From Adlercreutzia sp. ZJ473 (lineage in GTDB: Bacteria; Actinomycetota; Coriobacteriia; Coriobacteriales; Eggerthellaceae), in assembly GCF_013185065.1 (NCBI RefSeq), contig NZ_JAAVTO010000012.1, positions 1-57,423 of the forward strand: 57,423 nucleotides of DNA, read 5' to 3'. Under the pieces are notes generated by a model. That model saw nothing but the letters and a program-made list of their open reading frames with translations, was not told the DNA's origin and searched no databases. Below are positions 1-8,584 of this stretch, one piece after another. A program made the translations under genes and the position numbers. How positions within the stretch are numbered: the stretch's first letter is position 1; the number at the start of each line of letters is the position of its first letter.

Positions 1-672
1 GCCGCCGCCGAAGGTGCCCTTCGTGGAGTCGCCGGCGAACAGCCACGCCGCGCCCTCGTCGTCGGACGCGGCCAGGATGCGGTCGGTGATCACCGGGGCC
101 GGCAGCTCGATGACCTCCTTGACGCCCACGGCGACGGCGGAGGCGGGCGGCCGGGCGGCCCCCACGGCCTCGGCGGTCAGCAGCGAGTTCACGCCGTCGC
201 ACAGGATGACCACGTCGGCGGTGATCTCGTCCTCGCCGGCGCGCACGCCGACGACCTTGCCGGCGTCGTCCTTCACCAGGCCCTCCACGGCGATGCCGTA
301 GATGAGCTCGGCGCCGGCCTCCTCGGCCTTCTCGGCCAGCCACGAGTCGAAGGGGGCGCGCAGGACGGAGTAGGAGTCCTGGCCCTCCTTGAGCATCTCG
401 TCGGAGGTGAAGTCGACGGTGAAGCTGGCGTCCTCGGACAAGAGCGAGATGCGCTCGCGCGTGATCTTGCGCTCGAGCGGGGCCTCCTGCTCGAAGTCGG
501 GGAACACGGCCTTCAGCGCATGGGAGTACACGCGGCCGCCGGTCATGTTCTTGGCGCCGGCGAAGTTGCCGCGCTCTATCACGAGAACGCTCTTGCCGGC
601 CTTCGCGAGCTCGTAGGCGGCAACCGGGCCAGCGCACCCGGCGCCTACGACGATGGCATCGAAGTCAGCCAC
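1..672 (-). CDS. fixC: FixC-like ETF:quinone oxidoreductase (3' part outside window)
   Basis: FAD-dependent dehydrogenase of the FixC/ETF-QO family, expected to pass electrons between the ETF encoded upstream and membrane quinone. 224 N-terminal residues are visible; the C-terminus lies beyond base 1. The N-terminus shows the Rossmann FAD motif GAGCAGPVAA and then ERGNFAGAKNMTGGR, where the KNMTGG segment is typical of FixC. I chose the GTG at 672-670 because AAGGAGG lies just upstream; it overlaps the end of the ligase gene by 28 bases, so the two are translationally close. It is the last visible gene of the operon that starts near 8310. A FixX-type ferredoxin would be expected further downstream and is not visible. 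The family call is secure; the physiological direction of electron flow is inferred. Confidence 0.85.
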   Translation of the reverse strand, partial: MADFDAIVVGAGCAGPVAAYELAKAGKSVLVIERGNFAGAKNMTGGRVYSHALKAVFPDFEQEAPLERKITRERISLLSEDASFTVDFTSDEMLKEGQDSYSVLRAPFDSWLAEKAEEAGAELIYGIAVEGLVKDDAGKVVGVRAGEDEITADVVILCDGVNSLLTAEAVGAARPPASAVAVGVKEVIELPAPVITDRILAASDDEGAAWLFAGDSTKGTFGGG

Positions 673-2234
673 GTCTCCTCCTTGTCTTCGGCTTCCCTTT
701 TCCTCGCGCTCTCGGAGAGGGCCCTCCTCAGCGCGTCCTTCACCACCTTGCCCGAGGCGTTGCGCTCGATCTTCCTCAAGAAGAGCACGTGGCGGGGCTT
801 CTTGTAGCCGCCGAGGCAGTGCTCGCAGCGCGCGGCCACCTCGTCGGCGGTCAGCGCGCCCGCGCCCTCGGACGCCACCACGAAGGCGGCGAGCGCCTCG
901 CCCCAGACGGGGTCGGGGACCCCTACGACGGCCACGTCGGCGACGCGCTCGCCGAGGCCCCTGATGCAACGCTCCACCTCGAGCGGGTACACGTTCTCTC
1001 CCCCGGTTATCACCAGGTTGTTCTTCCGGTCGACCAGGGTGAGGTATCCCGCCGCGTCGAAGAACCCGATGTCCCCCGTGAAGTACCAGCCCTCCCGCAT
1101 CACCCGCATGGTCGACGGCGCGTCGCGGTAGTAGCCGTTCATGAGCGTGGGCGTCTTCACCGCCACCTCGCCCAGCACGCCCGGCTGGCACTCGCGCCCC
1201 TGCTTGTCGATGACGGTGACCTCCATGCCCGGCAGGGCGCGCCCCACCGTGGAGCGCAGCGCCACGCTGTCGTGGTCGCGCGGCTCGAGCAGCGTGACGG
1301 CCGAGGCCGTCTCCGTCATGCCGTAGCCTTGGATGAGGCCGCAGCCCAGAACGCGCCGGCACCGCACGAGCAGCGCCTCGTCTATGGGCTCGCCCCCGTA
1401 GAGGACGTAGCGGAGCGAGCTCATCCGCTCGCCCGTCTCCTCGAGGTGCGCCACGAGCAGGCGCAGGACGTAGGGGACCGCGCCCATGCGCGTCACGCCG
1501 TGCTCGTTCACCAGCCGCACGATGTCCTCGGGGCGGCTCGAGTCGTCGATGACGACCTCCGCCCCCGCGAGAAACGCCGCGAACGTCGAGACCGACGTGA
1601 CGTGGAACAGGGGCAGGACGCTCAGCACCACGTCGTCCTCGCTGAACCACATGGCCCGGGCGTCGATCTCCGCGCGGGCGATGAGCGCCTGGTGGGAGAG
1701 CATGACGCCGTGGGGGTCCCCCGCGGTCCCGCTCGTGTAGATCATGAGCGCCGGATCCGACGGCGCCCTGTCGACGTGCTCGTCGAAGGGCTCAGCGCCT
1801 GCGATGAGCTCCTCGTAGGCGGACGACGCGAAGGCGTCGTCGCCGTCGAGCAGGATGACGGCGAGGGGGCGGCCCACCCCGCCGATGACCGGCGAGAGCC
1901 GCCCCCACACCGCCGACGAGCACACGAGCACGGTGGAGCCCGACGCGCCCAGCAGGCGGACGAGCGCCGCGGGCGACAGGCGCGTGTTGTGCTGCTCGCA
2001 CACCGCGCCGATCTGCGCGCAGGCGAAGGTGAGCTCCACGCACGCCAGCGTGTTCGCCGTCACGAGCGACACGTGGTGCCCGCGGCGCACGCGCAGCGCG
2101 CGCAGGATCCCCGCGAGGCGGTCGACCCTCCCCTTCACCTGCGCATACGTGAGCGCCCTGCCCTTGTGGCGCAGCGCGACCTTGTGCGGGCTGCGCCGCA
2201 CGGCGTCGGCCAGCATGTCAGGCAGGTACGTCAA
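645..2234 (-). CDS. AMP-forming acyl-CoA ligase, CaiC-like
   Basis: ANL-superfamily acyl-CoA synthetase of 529 residues, a normal length. It would adenylate a carboxylic acid and transfer it to CoA in the cytoplasm. Visible motifs: P-loop YTSGTAGDPHG at about 166-176, GYGMTET near 305, YFTGDIG near 392, the hinge region DRKNNLVITGGENVYP near 407 and the C-terminal lysine motif NASGKVVK. It overlaps the upstream CoA-transferase gene by four bases (ATGA) and the downstream fixC start by 28 bases, so it sits inside a tightly coupled operon. Having both a ligase and a CoA transferase matches carnitine (CaiC/CaiB) and caffeate (CarB/CarA) systems, where the ligase primes and the transferase recycles CoA. 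The substrate cannot be read from the sequence. Confidence 0.88.
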   Translation of the reverse strand: MTYLPDMLADAVRRSPHKVALRHKGRALTYAQVKGRVDRLAGILRALRVRRGHHVSLVTANTLACVELTFACAQIGAVCEQHNTRLSPAALVRLLGASGSTVLVCSSAVWGRLSPVIGGVGRPLAVILLDGDDAFASSAYEELIAGAEPFDEHVDRAPSDPALMIYTSGTAGDPHGVMLSHQALIARAEIDARAMWFSEDDVVLSVLPLFHVTSVSTFAAFLAGAEVVIDDSSRPEDIVRLVNEHGVTRMGAVPYVLRLLVAHLEETGERMSSLRYVLYGGEPIDEALLVRCRRVLGCGLIQGYGMTETASAVTLLEPRDHDSVALRSTVGRALPGMEVTVIDKQGRECQPGVLGEVAVKTPTLMNGYYRDAPSTMRVMREGWYFTGDIGFFDAAGYLTLVDRKNNLVITGGENVYPLEVERCIRGLGERVADVAVVGVPDPVWGEALAAFVVASEGAGALTADEVAARCEHCLGGYKKPRHVLFLRKIERNASGKVVKDALRRALSESARKREAEDKEETWLTSMPSS

Positions 2235-3472
2235 AGCCCACCAACGTAGTCGGTCTTGCGCAGCACGCGCGCCTCGTAGAGCTCTGCGATCTCGTCGGCG
2301 CCATAGCCCACCTCCGCGAGGATGTCGTCGTTGTCCATGCCCTGCGAGGGGCAGCCGCGCCAGATCCGCGCGGGGTTGTTCTTGAAGCGCGGAACTGACG
2401 TTACGCCCTTCACGTGCCTGCCGTCAACCGTGTCCCACTCAACCCAGGTGCCGCGCGCGAGGTAATGCGGGTGGCTCTCCATCATCTCATAGCTCATGAC
2501 CACCGAGCAGGGGATGTTGATGCCCGCCATGGCCTCGGCGAACTCGGCCGCGGTGTGCTCGGCGCAGTACGCCTCGATGGCGGCGTCGAACACGGGGGCG
2601 CCCGGCGTGTCGATGCCCACCGACGGGATGCCCTCGGGGAACAGCTCGCTGCCGTACTCGAGGCCGAAGAACTCGAGCGCGCGCCTTATGGTGGACTGCC
2701 CCGCCGTGAACAGGTACACGCCCTCGCCGTCCTTGCACGCGTAGTAGCCGGAGCCGGCGGAGATGCTGTCACGCGGGGCGCCGGCGCCGCGCTCCTCCTG
2801 GATGCGCTTCTCGAACCACTTGCCGAACAGGCCCGCCTGGCAGCGCACCGCGGCCTCGTACTGGGCCAGATCGAAGCTCTCCCCCTTGCCCGTGCGCTGT
2901 GCGCCGACGTACGCGGCCAGCGCCGACCCGTAGGCGAACAGCCCGGCGTAGTAGTCGGTCACGAACTTCTGGATCATGTAGGGCGGGCCGTCCTTGTAGC
3001 CGTTCAGGTACATGAGACCGGAGAAGGCGTTCACCGTGAAGTCGTACCCGGGCAGGCTCACGTACGCGGGGTCGCCCGTGAGGCCGTAGCCCGACAGGTG
3101 CCCGATGACCAGCCGGGGGTTGTGCTCCCACAGAAGCTCGTCCGAGTAGCCCCACTTCTCCCACTGGCCGCCGCGCGACGCCTCGATGAAGATGTCGGCG
3201 GTCTCGATGACGCGCAGGAACGCCTCGCGGCCCGCGGGGGACACCACGTCGAGCATGAGGTTGCGCATGTTGCGGTGCTCGTTCTGCACGCCCCACCCGT
3301 CCTGCGTCCAGCGGTACGGGTCGATGCCCTTGGGCGGCTCGAGCCAGATGACGTCGGCGCCGTTCTCCGCGAACAGCTCGCCCGCGAACGGGCCCGCCGT
3401 GGAGACCGCCGCGACCACCACCTTCAATCCCGCGAGGTTGCCGAAGACCGGCATGTCGTCATGTCTTGCCAT
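2231..3472 (-). CDS. Family III CoA transferase, CaiB-like
   Basis: 413-residue family III CoA transferase. It resembles L-carnitine CoA-transferase CaiB throughout: AGPFAGELFAENGADVIWLE at about 26-45, HNPRLVIGHLSGYG, GYDFTVNAFSG, TGKGES and RFKNNPARIWRG near the C-terminus. The conserved catalytic aspartate corresponds to D173 in FVTDYYAG (YTADYFSG in CaiB). The enzyme would move CoA from a product thioester to the incoming acid. It overlaps the ligase gene by four bases and starts 13 bases after the end of the flavoprotein gene. The family is certain. The carnitine-type substrate is not established, because no CaiD-like hydratase or BCCT carnitine transporter is present in the window. Confidence 0.88.
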   Translation of the reverse strand: MARHDDMPVFGNLAGLKVVVAAVSTAGPFAGELFAENGADVIWLEPPKGIDPYRWTQDGWGVQNEHRNMRNLMLDVVSPAGREAFLRVIETADIFIEASRGGQWEKWGYSDELLWEHNPRLVIGHLSGYGLTGDPAYVSLPGYDFTVNAFSGLMYLNGYKDGPPYMIQKFVTDYYAGLFAYGSALAAYVGAQRTGKGESFDLAQYEAAVRCQAGLFGKWFEKRIQEERGAGAPRDSISAGSGYYACKDGEGVYLFTAGQSTIRRALEFFGLEYGSELFPEGIPSVGIDTPGAPVFDAAIEAYCAEHTAAEFAEAMAGINIPCSVVMSYEMMESHPHYLARGTWVEWDTVDGRHVKGVTSVPRFKNNPARIWRGCPSQGMDNDDILAEVGYGADEIAELYEARVLRKTDYVGGL

Positions 3473-3485
3473 GGCATCCGCCTTT

Positions 3486-4853
3486 CTACGCGACGTACGT
3501 GTCGAAGAACTCGATGGCGCTGTTCGCGGCGAGCTCGGTGCCCACGCCCGAGCCGCCCGCCTCGGCGCCGACGACGAACAGGCCCTCGAGCGGCGTCTTG
3601 ATGCACGGCCGGTCGACGCCCGCCTGCCCCGCCCGCTGGGCGATGCCGATGCCCGCGCCGTCCTCGCCCATGATGCGCGCCGCGTCGGAGGGGAACACCT
3701 TCTCGACGAAGAGGGCGTGCTCGCGGAGCCCGGGGAAGCTCTTCTCGGCGAGGTCGATCAGCGCCTCCAAGATGGCAGGGCAGTGCTCCTCCTTGATGCC
3801 CGCCGGCACGGCCGTCGTCATCATGACGAGCTGCTTGCCCTCGGGCGCCACCGACGGGTCGAAGCTCGAGGGGACCACGATGAACGAGTTCAGCTCCTCG
3901 GGGACCTCGCCCGCCATGAGGCGGTCGTTGTACTCGCGCACGGGGGTGGACGAGAACCCCGAGAGCATCTTGATCTCGGGGCTTATGACGGTGTCGAGCG
4001 CGAAGCGCGCGATGATCGACACGAACGATATCTCCAGGCCGCGCACGTCCTCGACGTAGCCCTCGTCGAAGTGCTCGGGGCCCACCAGGCTGTCCACCGT
4101 CTCCTTGAGGCCCGCGTTCGAGACGATCATGTCGGCGCGATGCTCCTCGCCGCCGACCACCACGCCGACGGCGCGCCCCTCCTCCACGACGACCTTCTCC
4201 ACCGGCGCGCCGAAGCGGACCTCGGCGCCGTGCTGCTCGAGGCCCTTCAGGTACGCGCCCAGGATGGACACGCACCCGCCCGAGGGGTAGCCCGAGGCGT
4301 GCGCCTCGGACTCCCACTTGAGGCAGCGCGCGAACTCGCCCGCCGACAGGAGGTACTCGGGGATGCAGCAGTAGATGAAGCCGATCTGGCTCACGCACGC
4401 GTGGACGAAGGGGTCGGTGGTGTAGGCGTTCAGGAACTCCTCGAGCGTCTGGCCGTCGTAGTCGCTCGTCTCCTCGTCGCTCATGCCCTTCACGTCGGTC
4501 ACCATCTTGATGACGGCCTCGAAGTCCGCGTCAGGCACGCGCCCCTTGAGGTCCTGCGGGAACTTGAACGTCTCGCCGCCCGTCGACTGGACGGGGCGGA
4601 CCTTGGTGAACTCGATGCCGTGGTCGACCTCGCAGCGGTCGAGCAGCCCGATGAGCGGGCCCTTCGGCCCGCGTGAGATCAGGTGGACGCCGAAGTCGAC
4701 CGTGAAGCCGTCGCGCTGCGACGACCCGATGCGCCCGCCCGGCTGCAGGCGCTTCTCGAACAGCGCGACGCGCTTCCCGCTGTGGGCGAGCAGCAGCGCC
4801 GACGCCAGCCCTCCCACGCCCGCGCCGATGACGATCGCGTCATAGTGCTTCAT
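3486..4853 (-). CDS. Phytoene-desaturase-like FAD oxidoreductase
   Basis: 455-residue NAD(P)/FAD-dependent oxidoreductase of the phytoene desaturase / amine-oxidase fold. N-terminal dinucleotide motif VIGAGVGGLASALLLAHSG at about 8-26, then FEKRLQPGGRIGS, and a C-terminal FAD-closing segment GLFVVGAEAGGSGVGTELAA. No membrane segment or signal peptide is apparent. It lies between the thioesterase and CoA-transferase genes in the same orientation, so it is probably part of the same pathway. It is an unusual member of an acyl-CoA dehydrogenase/ETF operon: carnitine and caffeate operons lack it. It may saturate, desaturate or isomerise a C=C bond of the substrate, but this is inference. Start ATG at 4853; the ORF is complete. 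Confidence 0.75.
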   Translation of the reverse strand: MKHYDAIVIGAGVGGLASALLLAHSGKRVALFEKRLQPGGRIGSSQRDGFTVDFGVHLISRGPKGPLIGLLDRCEVDHGIEFTKVRPVQSTGGETFKFPQDLKGRVPDADFEAVIKMVTDVKGMSDEETSDYDGQTLEEFLNAYTTDPFVHACVSQIGFIYCCIPEYLLSAGEFARCLKWESEAHASGYPSGGCVSILGAYLKGLEQHGAEVRFGAPVEKVVVEEGRAVGVVVGGEEHRADMIVSNAGLKETVDSLVGPEHFDEGYVEDVRGLEISFVSIIARFALDTVISPEIKMLSGFSSTPVREYNDRLMAGEVPEELNSFIVVPSSFDPSVAPEGKQLVMMTTAVPAGIKEEHCPAILEALIDLAEKSFPGLREHALFVEKVFPSDAARIMGEDGAGIGIAQRAGQAGVDRPCIKTPLEGLFVVGAEAGGSGVGTELAANSAIEFFDTYVA

Positions 4854-4915
4854 GTGATGCTCCGTTCTGCCGCCCTCAGGCGGCGCTCACTCGGGGGCCT
4901 CCGCCTCGCGCGCCG

Positions 4916-5374
4916 CTACTTCTTCGCGGGGAGCGCGTAGTAGTTGAACTTCATGAGGGCGACCTGCTCGCCGTCGGCGTCGAGCACGGGGACGTCGAGG
5001 AAGTAGTCGCCGCGCCCGCGCTCGCGGGCCAGCGCGATCTTGTCCTGCGCCTCCTGCTCGGTGAGCGCGAGGTCGACGTGGAGGTCCTTCACGCCGGGCT
5101 TCACGTACGCGCACTCGACGCTCTTCAGGATGGGCACGAACTCGTCGGTGCCGTACGTGGCCATGAACAGCGTGCCGCCCGCGATCTCGGCCAGCACGAA
5201 CTCGCTTCCCGCGTACGCGATGCCCACGTGGTTTCGGTGCAGCTGCCCCAGGGGGAGCGCGATGCGCACGTGCCGCTCCTCCACGACCTCGGCCCTCAGC
5301 TCGGCCCTGTTCACGAACGGCGTCGGGCCGTTCGACACGTTGTCAGCCAGCTCCTGGAAAAAACCTGCGTCCAT
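4916..5374 (-). CDS. Hotdog-fold thioesterase (PaaI/DUF4442-like)
   Basis: 152-residue hotdog-fold protein, probably an acyl-CoA thioesterase releasing a CoA-bound intermediate. The helix segment HRNHVGIAYAGSEFVLAEIAGG fits the hotdog family, and the length is normal. An in-frame upstream start at 5434 exists but would lie inside the ETF alpha gene. I prefer ATG at 5374, which is preceded by GGAAGGGAAG and begins MDAGFFQEL. The gap after the ETF alpha stop is then 37 bases. Its place within a CoA-thioester redox operon suggests product release or proofreading of dead-end thioesters. Confidence 0.72.
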   Translation of the reverse strand: MDAGFFQELADNVSNGPTPFVNRAELRAEVVEERHVRIALPLGQLHRNHVGIAYAGSEFVLAEIAGGTLFMATYGTDEFVPILKSVECAYVKPGVKDLHVDLALTEQEAQDKIALARERGRGDYFLDVPVLDADGEQVALMKFNYYALPAKK

Positions 5375-5411
5375 GATCTTCCCTTCCGCGCTTCGCATGC
5401 ACCTGCGAAGG

Positions 5412-6377
5412 CTACCTCTCGAGCTCCGCGACAAGGCGCGGAACCACGTCGTACAAGTCGCCCACGATGCCGAAGTCGGCCTGCTTGAACACGGGCGCGC
5501 CCTTGTCCTTGTTTATGGCCACGACGACCTTCGCGCCCGTCGCGCCCACCATGTGCTGCACCTGCCCCGACACGCCCACGGCGATGAACAGGTTCGGGGT
5601 GAGCATCGCCCCCGACACGCCGATGTAGCGCTCGCGGGCCATCCACTTCGAGCCCTCGGCGACGGGGCGCGTGCAGCCCACCTCGGCGCCCACGGCGCGC
5701 GCGAGCTCGTACGCGAGCGCGAGGTCCTCCTCGGCCGCGAAGCCGCGCCCCACGCTCACGATGTTGCGCGCGGCGCTCAGGTTCACCGCGTCGACCTCGC
5801 GCGCGCGGCGCTCGACGAGCCTGATCCCCGACGAGCCCGGCTGCACCGCGAAGGTCTCGACCGCGCACGGCACCCCGGCGTCACCAGCGGCGCCTGGCGC
5901 GCTGGCGGCTTCGGCGGCCTTGCTCGCCAAGAGGGCGGCGCACGGCACCGCCACGACGAAGGCGCTTACGCCGCGCTCGACCGTCACCGCGCCGCCGCCG
6001 TAGACCATGCGCTCGGCGCGCAGCGCCCCCTCCTCGTCAACGCTGAGGCTCGTCGCGTCGCTCATCACGCAGGCCCCTCGGCGCGCCGCCACGCACGCGC
6101 CCAGAAGGCGCATGCGCTTGGTCGGCGCCACGAGAAGCGCGTCCGGCGTGCGCTCGGCCGCCAGCTGCGCCAGCACCTGAGCGCCGTCCTCGACGAGCGC
6201 GCCTCCCGCCAGGTGGATGACCGCGCCCGCGCCGCTCTCCCTCACCGCGTCCAGACCCTGCTCGTCCCCCATCCACACCGCGGTCGCGCACGCTCCCAGG
6301 TCGCGCGCAACCGCGACCAAGGCTGCGTAGTCAGAGGCGTCCTCAGCCGCAACCCAGACGTTCTCGCATCGCGTCAT
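5412..6377 (-). CDS. fixB: Electron transfer flavoprotein alpha subunit, FixB-like
   Basis: 321-residue ETF alpha subunit. The C-terminal FAD-binding domain carries the expected series: NIVSVGRGF, PVAEGSKWMARERYIGVSG, TPNLFIAVGVSGQVQHM, VVVAINKDKGAPVF and ADFGIVGDLYDVVP. The N-terminal half is more divergent and alanine-rich. It pairs with the ETF beta gene directly upstream (12-base gap) and with the FixC-like quinone oxidoreductase at the end of the operon. The heterodimer would carry electrons between the acyl-CoA dehydrogenase and FixC. Start ATG at 6377. Confidence 0.9.
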   Translation of the reverse strand: MTRCENVWVAAEDASDYAALVAVARDLGACATAVWMGDEQGLDAVRESGAGAVIHLAGGALVEDGAQVLAQLAAERTPDALLVAPTKRMRLLGACVAARRGACVMSDATSLSVDEEGALRAERMVYGGGAVTVERGVSAFVVAVPCAALLASKAAEAASAPGAAGDAGVPCAVETFAVQPGSSGIRLVERRAREVDAVNLSAARNIVSVGRGFAAEEDLALAYELARAVGAEVGCTRPVAEGSKWMARERYIGVSGAMLTPNLFIAVGVSGQVQHMVGATGAKVVVAINKDKGAPVFKQADFGIVGDLYDVVPRLVAELER

Positions 6378-6389
6378 ATCGCATCACCC

Positions 6390-7151
6390 CTACTTTGCAG
6401 CCTTGATGTCGGCAGCGAGGCTGCGCACGGCCTCGTCGACATCGCCTTCGTACATGACCTGCTTGCGCGCGACGCTCTGCGGGGCGAGCATCGACGTCAC
6501 CTCGACGCACGGCGCGCACGCTGCTCCCAGCTCGTCGACGGTCCACGTGGTGGACGGCTTCTTCCCGGCAGCCAGGATGTCCTTCAGCTGCGGGATGCGC
6601 GGGAGGTTGGCGTCGGAGGTGACCGAGATGACGGCGGGCGCGGCCAGCTCGAGGACCTCCACCTCGCCCTCGAGGCTGCGCTCGACCACCACGGCGTCCC
6701 CGTCGACGCGCACGGAGCTCACCGCGTTGACGACCGTCACGCCGAGCAGCGCGCCTACGAGCGCGCCGGTCTGCTGCCCGTACGCGTCGGCGGAGCCTTC
6801 GCCGAAGAACGCGAGGTCAAACCCGATCCTCTGCAGCGCCGCCGCGAGCACTGCGGCCGTCTGGAGCGCGTCGGCGCGCGCCATGCCCTCGTCGACCACG
6901 CAGAACTGCTCCGCCGCGCCGCGCGACAGGGCCGCCTTCCTCAGCTTGCTGTCGGACAGGCGCGCGTCGCCGGCGCTCAGGAGCACCGCGCGTCCCTCGG
7001 TGTCGGAGGCGACGCGCACCGCCTCCTCGATGGCGTTGAGGTCGTACTCGCCGAGCACGTAGCTCGCCTTGTCGAAGCGCAGCGTGCGGTCGTCGTTGGC
7101 CACGATGTCCTGCGCGTCCGCCACCACCTTGTAGCATGCGACTGTGTTCAT
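6390..7151 (-). CDS. fixA: Electron transfer flavoprotein beta subunit, FixA-like
   Basis: 253-residue ETF beta subunit with strong similarity to FixA: CYKVVADAQDI at the N-terminus, YDLNAIEEAVR, DLAFFGEGSADAYGQQTG, RSLEGEVEVLEL and the PRIPQLKDILAAGKKP segment. FixA of E. coli has matching CYKCVPDEQDI, YDLNAIEAA and DGSSDLYAQQ stretches. It lies between the acyl-CoA dehydrogenase (13-base gap) and ETF alpha (12-base gap) genes. The FixA type of ETF is linked either to carnitine metabolism or, in nitrogen fixers, to electron bifurcation; which applies here is unknown. Confidence 0.92.
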   Translation of the reverse strand: MNTVACYKVVADAQDIVANDDRTLRFDKASYVLGEYDLNAIEEAVRVASDTEGRAVLLSAGDARLSDSKLRKAALSRGAAEQFCVVDEGMARADALQTAAVLAAALQRIGFDLAFFGEGSADAYGQQTGALVGALLGVTVVNAVSSVRVDGDAVVVERSLEGEVEVLELAAPAVISVTSDANLPRIPQLKDILAAGKKPSTTWTVDELGAACAPCVEVTSMLAPQSVARKQVMYEGDVDEAVRSLAADIKAAK

Positions 7152-7164
7152 GTCAGCCTCCCGC

Positions 7165-8310
7165 CTAGCGCGCTTCCTTGACGAGCGCGCGGCCCGCGGT
7201 GTGCACCATGATCTCGTCGGTGCCCGCCATGATGCGGTAGACGCGCTGGTCGCGCCACAGGCGGGCGATGCGGCAGTCGTTGGTGTAGCCGATGCCGCCC
7301 ATGATCTGGAGCGCCTCGTCGATCACCTCGAACGCGGCCCTGCTCGTGTAGCGCTTGACCAGCGAGGAGTCGACCATGATGGACTCGCCGTGGTCCTTCT
7401 TCCACGCGGCCTTGTACAGCATGTTCTGCATGTTCTCGATCTTGATCCTCATGTCGACGATCTTCTCCTGCACCAGCTGGAACGAGCCGATGGTCTTGCC
7501 GAACTGCATGCGCTGGGCCGCGTACCGCGCCGCCTCGTCGTAGGCGCAGCGGGCCATGCCCACGTTGGCGGCGCACAGGGTGAGGCGCTCCACCTCGAAG
7601 TTCTTCATGAGCTGGTAGAAGCCCTTGCACTCCTCGCCCACCAGGTCGGACTCCTCGCACTCGACGTCATCGAGGTACACCTCGTAGGTGCCGCACATGT
7701 GGTTGCCGATCTTGTCGAGCTTCTCGATGGTCACGCCGGGGGAGTCCATGGGGAACAGGTACATGCTGAAGTCCTTGTAGGGGTTCTCGTTGACGCCGCT
7801 GCGGCACACGCAGAGCATGAAGGGCGCGCGGTCGGCGCTCGTGTTGAAGGTCTTGTGCCCGTTGATGTACACCTTGCCGTCGCGCTTCGTGGCCGTGGTG
7901 GACATGGCGGCGCTGTCGGAGCCCGCCTGGGGCTCGGTGAAGCCCAGCGTGAAGGGCTTTCGGCCCTCGAGCGCGTAGGCGAGGACCTTCTCGCGCTGCT
8001 CCTCGTTGCCGAACGTCAGGATGTCGTCGACCTCGGTGGAGTAGTTGATCCAGCACAGCGACGGGTAGCCCTGGGCGTGCGCCTCCTCGGCGACCATGAC
8101 CTGCGTGAGGATGTCGACCGACGTGCCGCCGAACTCCTCGGGGATGCCGAGCGTGGAGAACCCCGCCTCGACGAGGGCCTCGACGGCCTTGTCGGGGAAC
8201 TGGTGCGTCTCGTCGCACTCCTTGAAGTAGTCTTCGAAGTTGCCGCGCTCGAACACCGTGCGCAGGCTCTCGAGCAAGAGCTCCTGCTCCTCCGTCTTCC
8301 TGAAGTCCAT
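7165..8310 (-). CDS. Acyl-CoA dehydrogenase, CaiA-like enoyl-CoA reductase candidate
   Basis: 381-residue acyl-CoA dehydrogenase, close in layout to CaiA: MDFRKTEEQELL, the FAD-binding stretch GFTEPQAGSDSAAMSTTA, NGHKTFNTSADRAPF, AARYAAQRMQFGKTIGSFQ, QIMGGIGYTNDCRIARLWRD and AGTDEIM (the region of the usual catalytic glutamate). It is the promoter-proximal gene of the operon and precedes both ETF subunits. In CaiA and CarC systems such enzymes work as enoyl-CoA reductases in anaerobic respiration. With fixA, fixB and fixC in one unit that direction is plausible here but not proved. The start at 8310 follows an AAGGGGC-type ribosome site. Confidence 0.9.
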   Translation of the reverse strand: MDFRKTEEQELLLESLRTVFERGNFEDYFKECDETHQFPDKAVEALVEAGFSTLGIPEEFGGTSVDILTQVMVAEEAHAQGYPSLCWINYSTEVDDILTFGNEEQREKVLAYALEGRKPFTLGFTEPQAGSDSAAMSTTATKRDGKVYINGHKTFNTSADRAPFMLCVCRSGVNENPYKDFSMYLFPMDSPGVTIEKLDKIGNHMCGTYEVYLDDVECEESDLVGEECKGFYQLMKNFEVERLTLCAANVGMARCAYDEAARYAAQRMQFGKTIGSFQLVQEKIVDMRIKIENMQNMLYKAAWKKDHGESIMVDSSLVKRYTSRAAFEVIDEALQIMGGIGYTNDCRIARLWRDQRVYRIMAGTDEIMVHTAGRALVKEAR

Positions 8311-8422
8311 GAAAAGCCCCTTCCGTGAAGACCGCCGCAGCGCGATGCGTCAAGCCCCTCGGCAGTCAGCGAGCGGTCGCGTATAACGCCCGAAGCCATA
8401 TCCCGGGCATGACCTGTTTGCT

Positions 8423-8460
8423 ATTATAGAAACGGCGCCTGGCATAGGAAAAATACGTAT
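8423..8460 (-). promoter_or_regulatory. Promoter and candidate LysR operator of the acyl-CoA dehydrogenase operon
   Basis: Reading leftward there is a perfect palindrome ATACGTAT (8460-8453), 24 intervening bases, then a perfect -10 box TATAAT (8428-8423). No good -35 box is present, which fits an activated promoter, and the palindrome would be centred near -40. The identical palindrome at the identical distance precedes the transporter gene at 9760. The divergent LysR gene is the natural candidate regulator. Confidence 0.6.
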
Positions 8461-8517
8461 GTTGCAGCCGGGAGCCCCTCAGATGTTCGCCCTGCATGCG
8501 CAGATTGCAGCCCCCGT

Positions 8518-8565
8518 ATTCACCTTATGAATAGTTTTGGCAGGACCAAACGGCTAGAGTAGGAA
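8518..8565 (+). promoter_or_regulatory. Possible promoter and autoregulatory site of lysR (8585)
   Basis: The inverted repeat ATTCA-N5-TGAAT (8518-8532) is followed by a possible promoter TTGGCA-N17-TAGGAA (8537-8565). The repeat has the T-N11-A form common at LysR sites. The match to promoter consensus is moderate. Confidence 0.35.
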
Positions 8566-8584
8566 AGCGGAGAGAGGAGCGCTC

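Noticed and set aside
5040-7181. Plus-strand ORFs of several hundred residues over the ETF genes, and similar ones over cyd, hyp and pgi
   Set aside because: His/Arg/Ala/Val-rich antisense translations typical of GC-rich DNA, without family motifs or ribosome sites.
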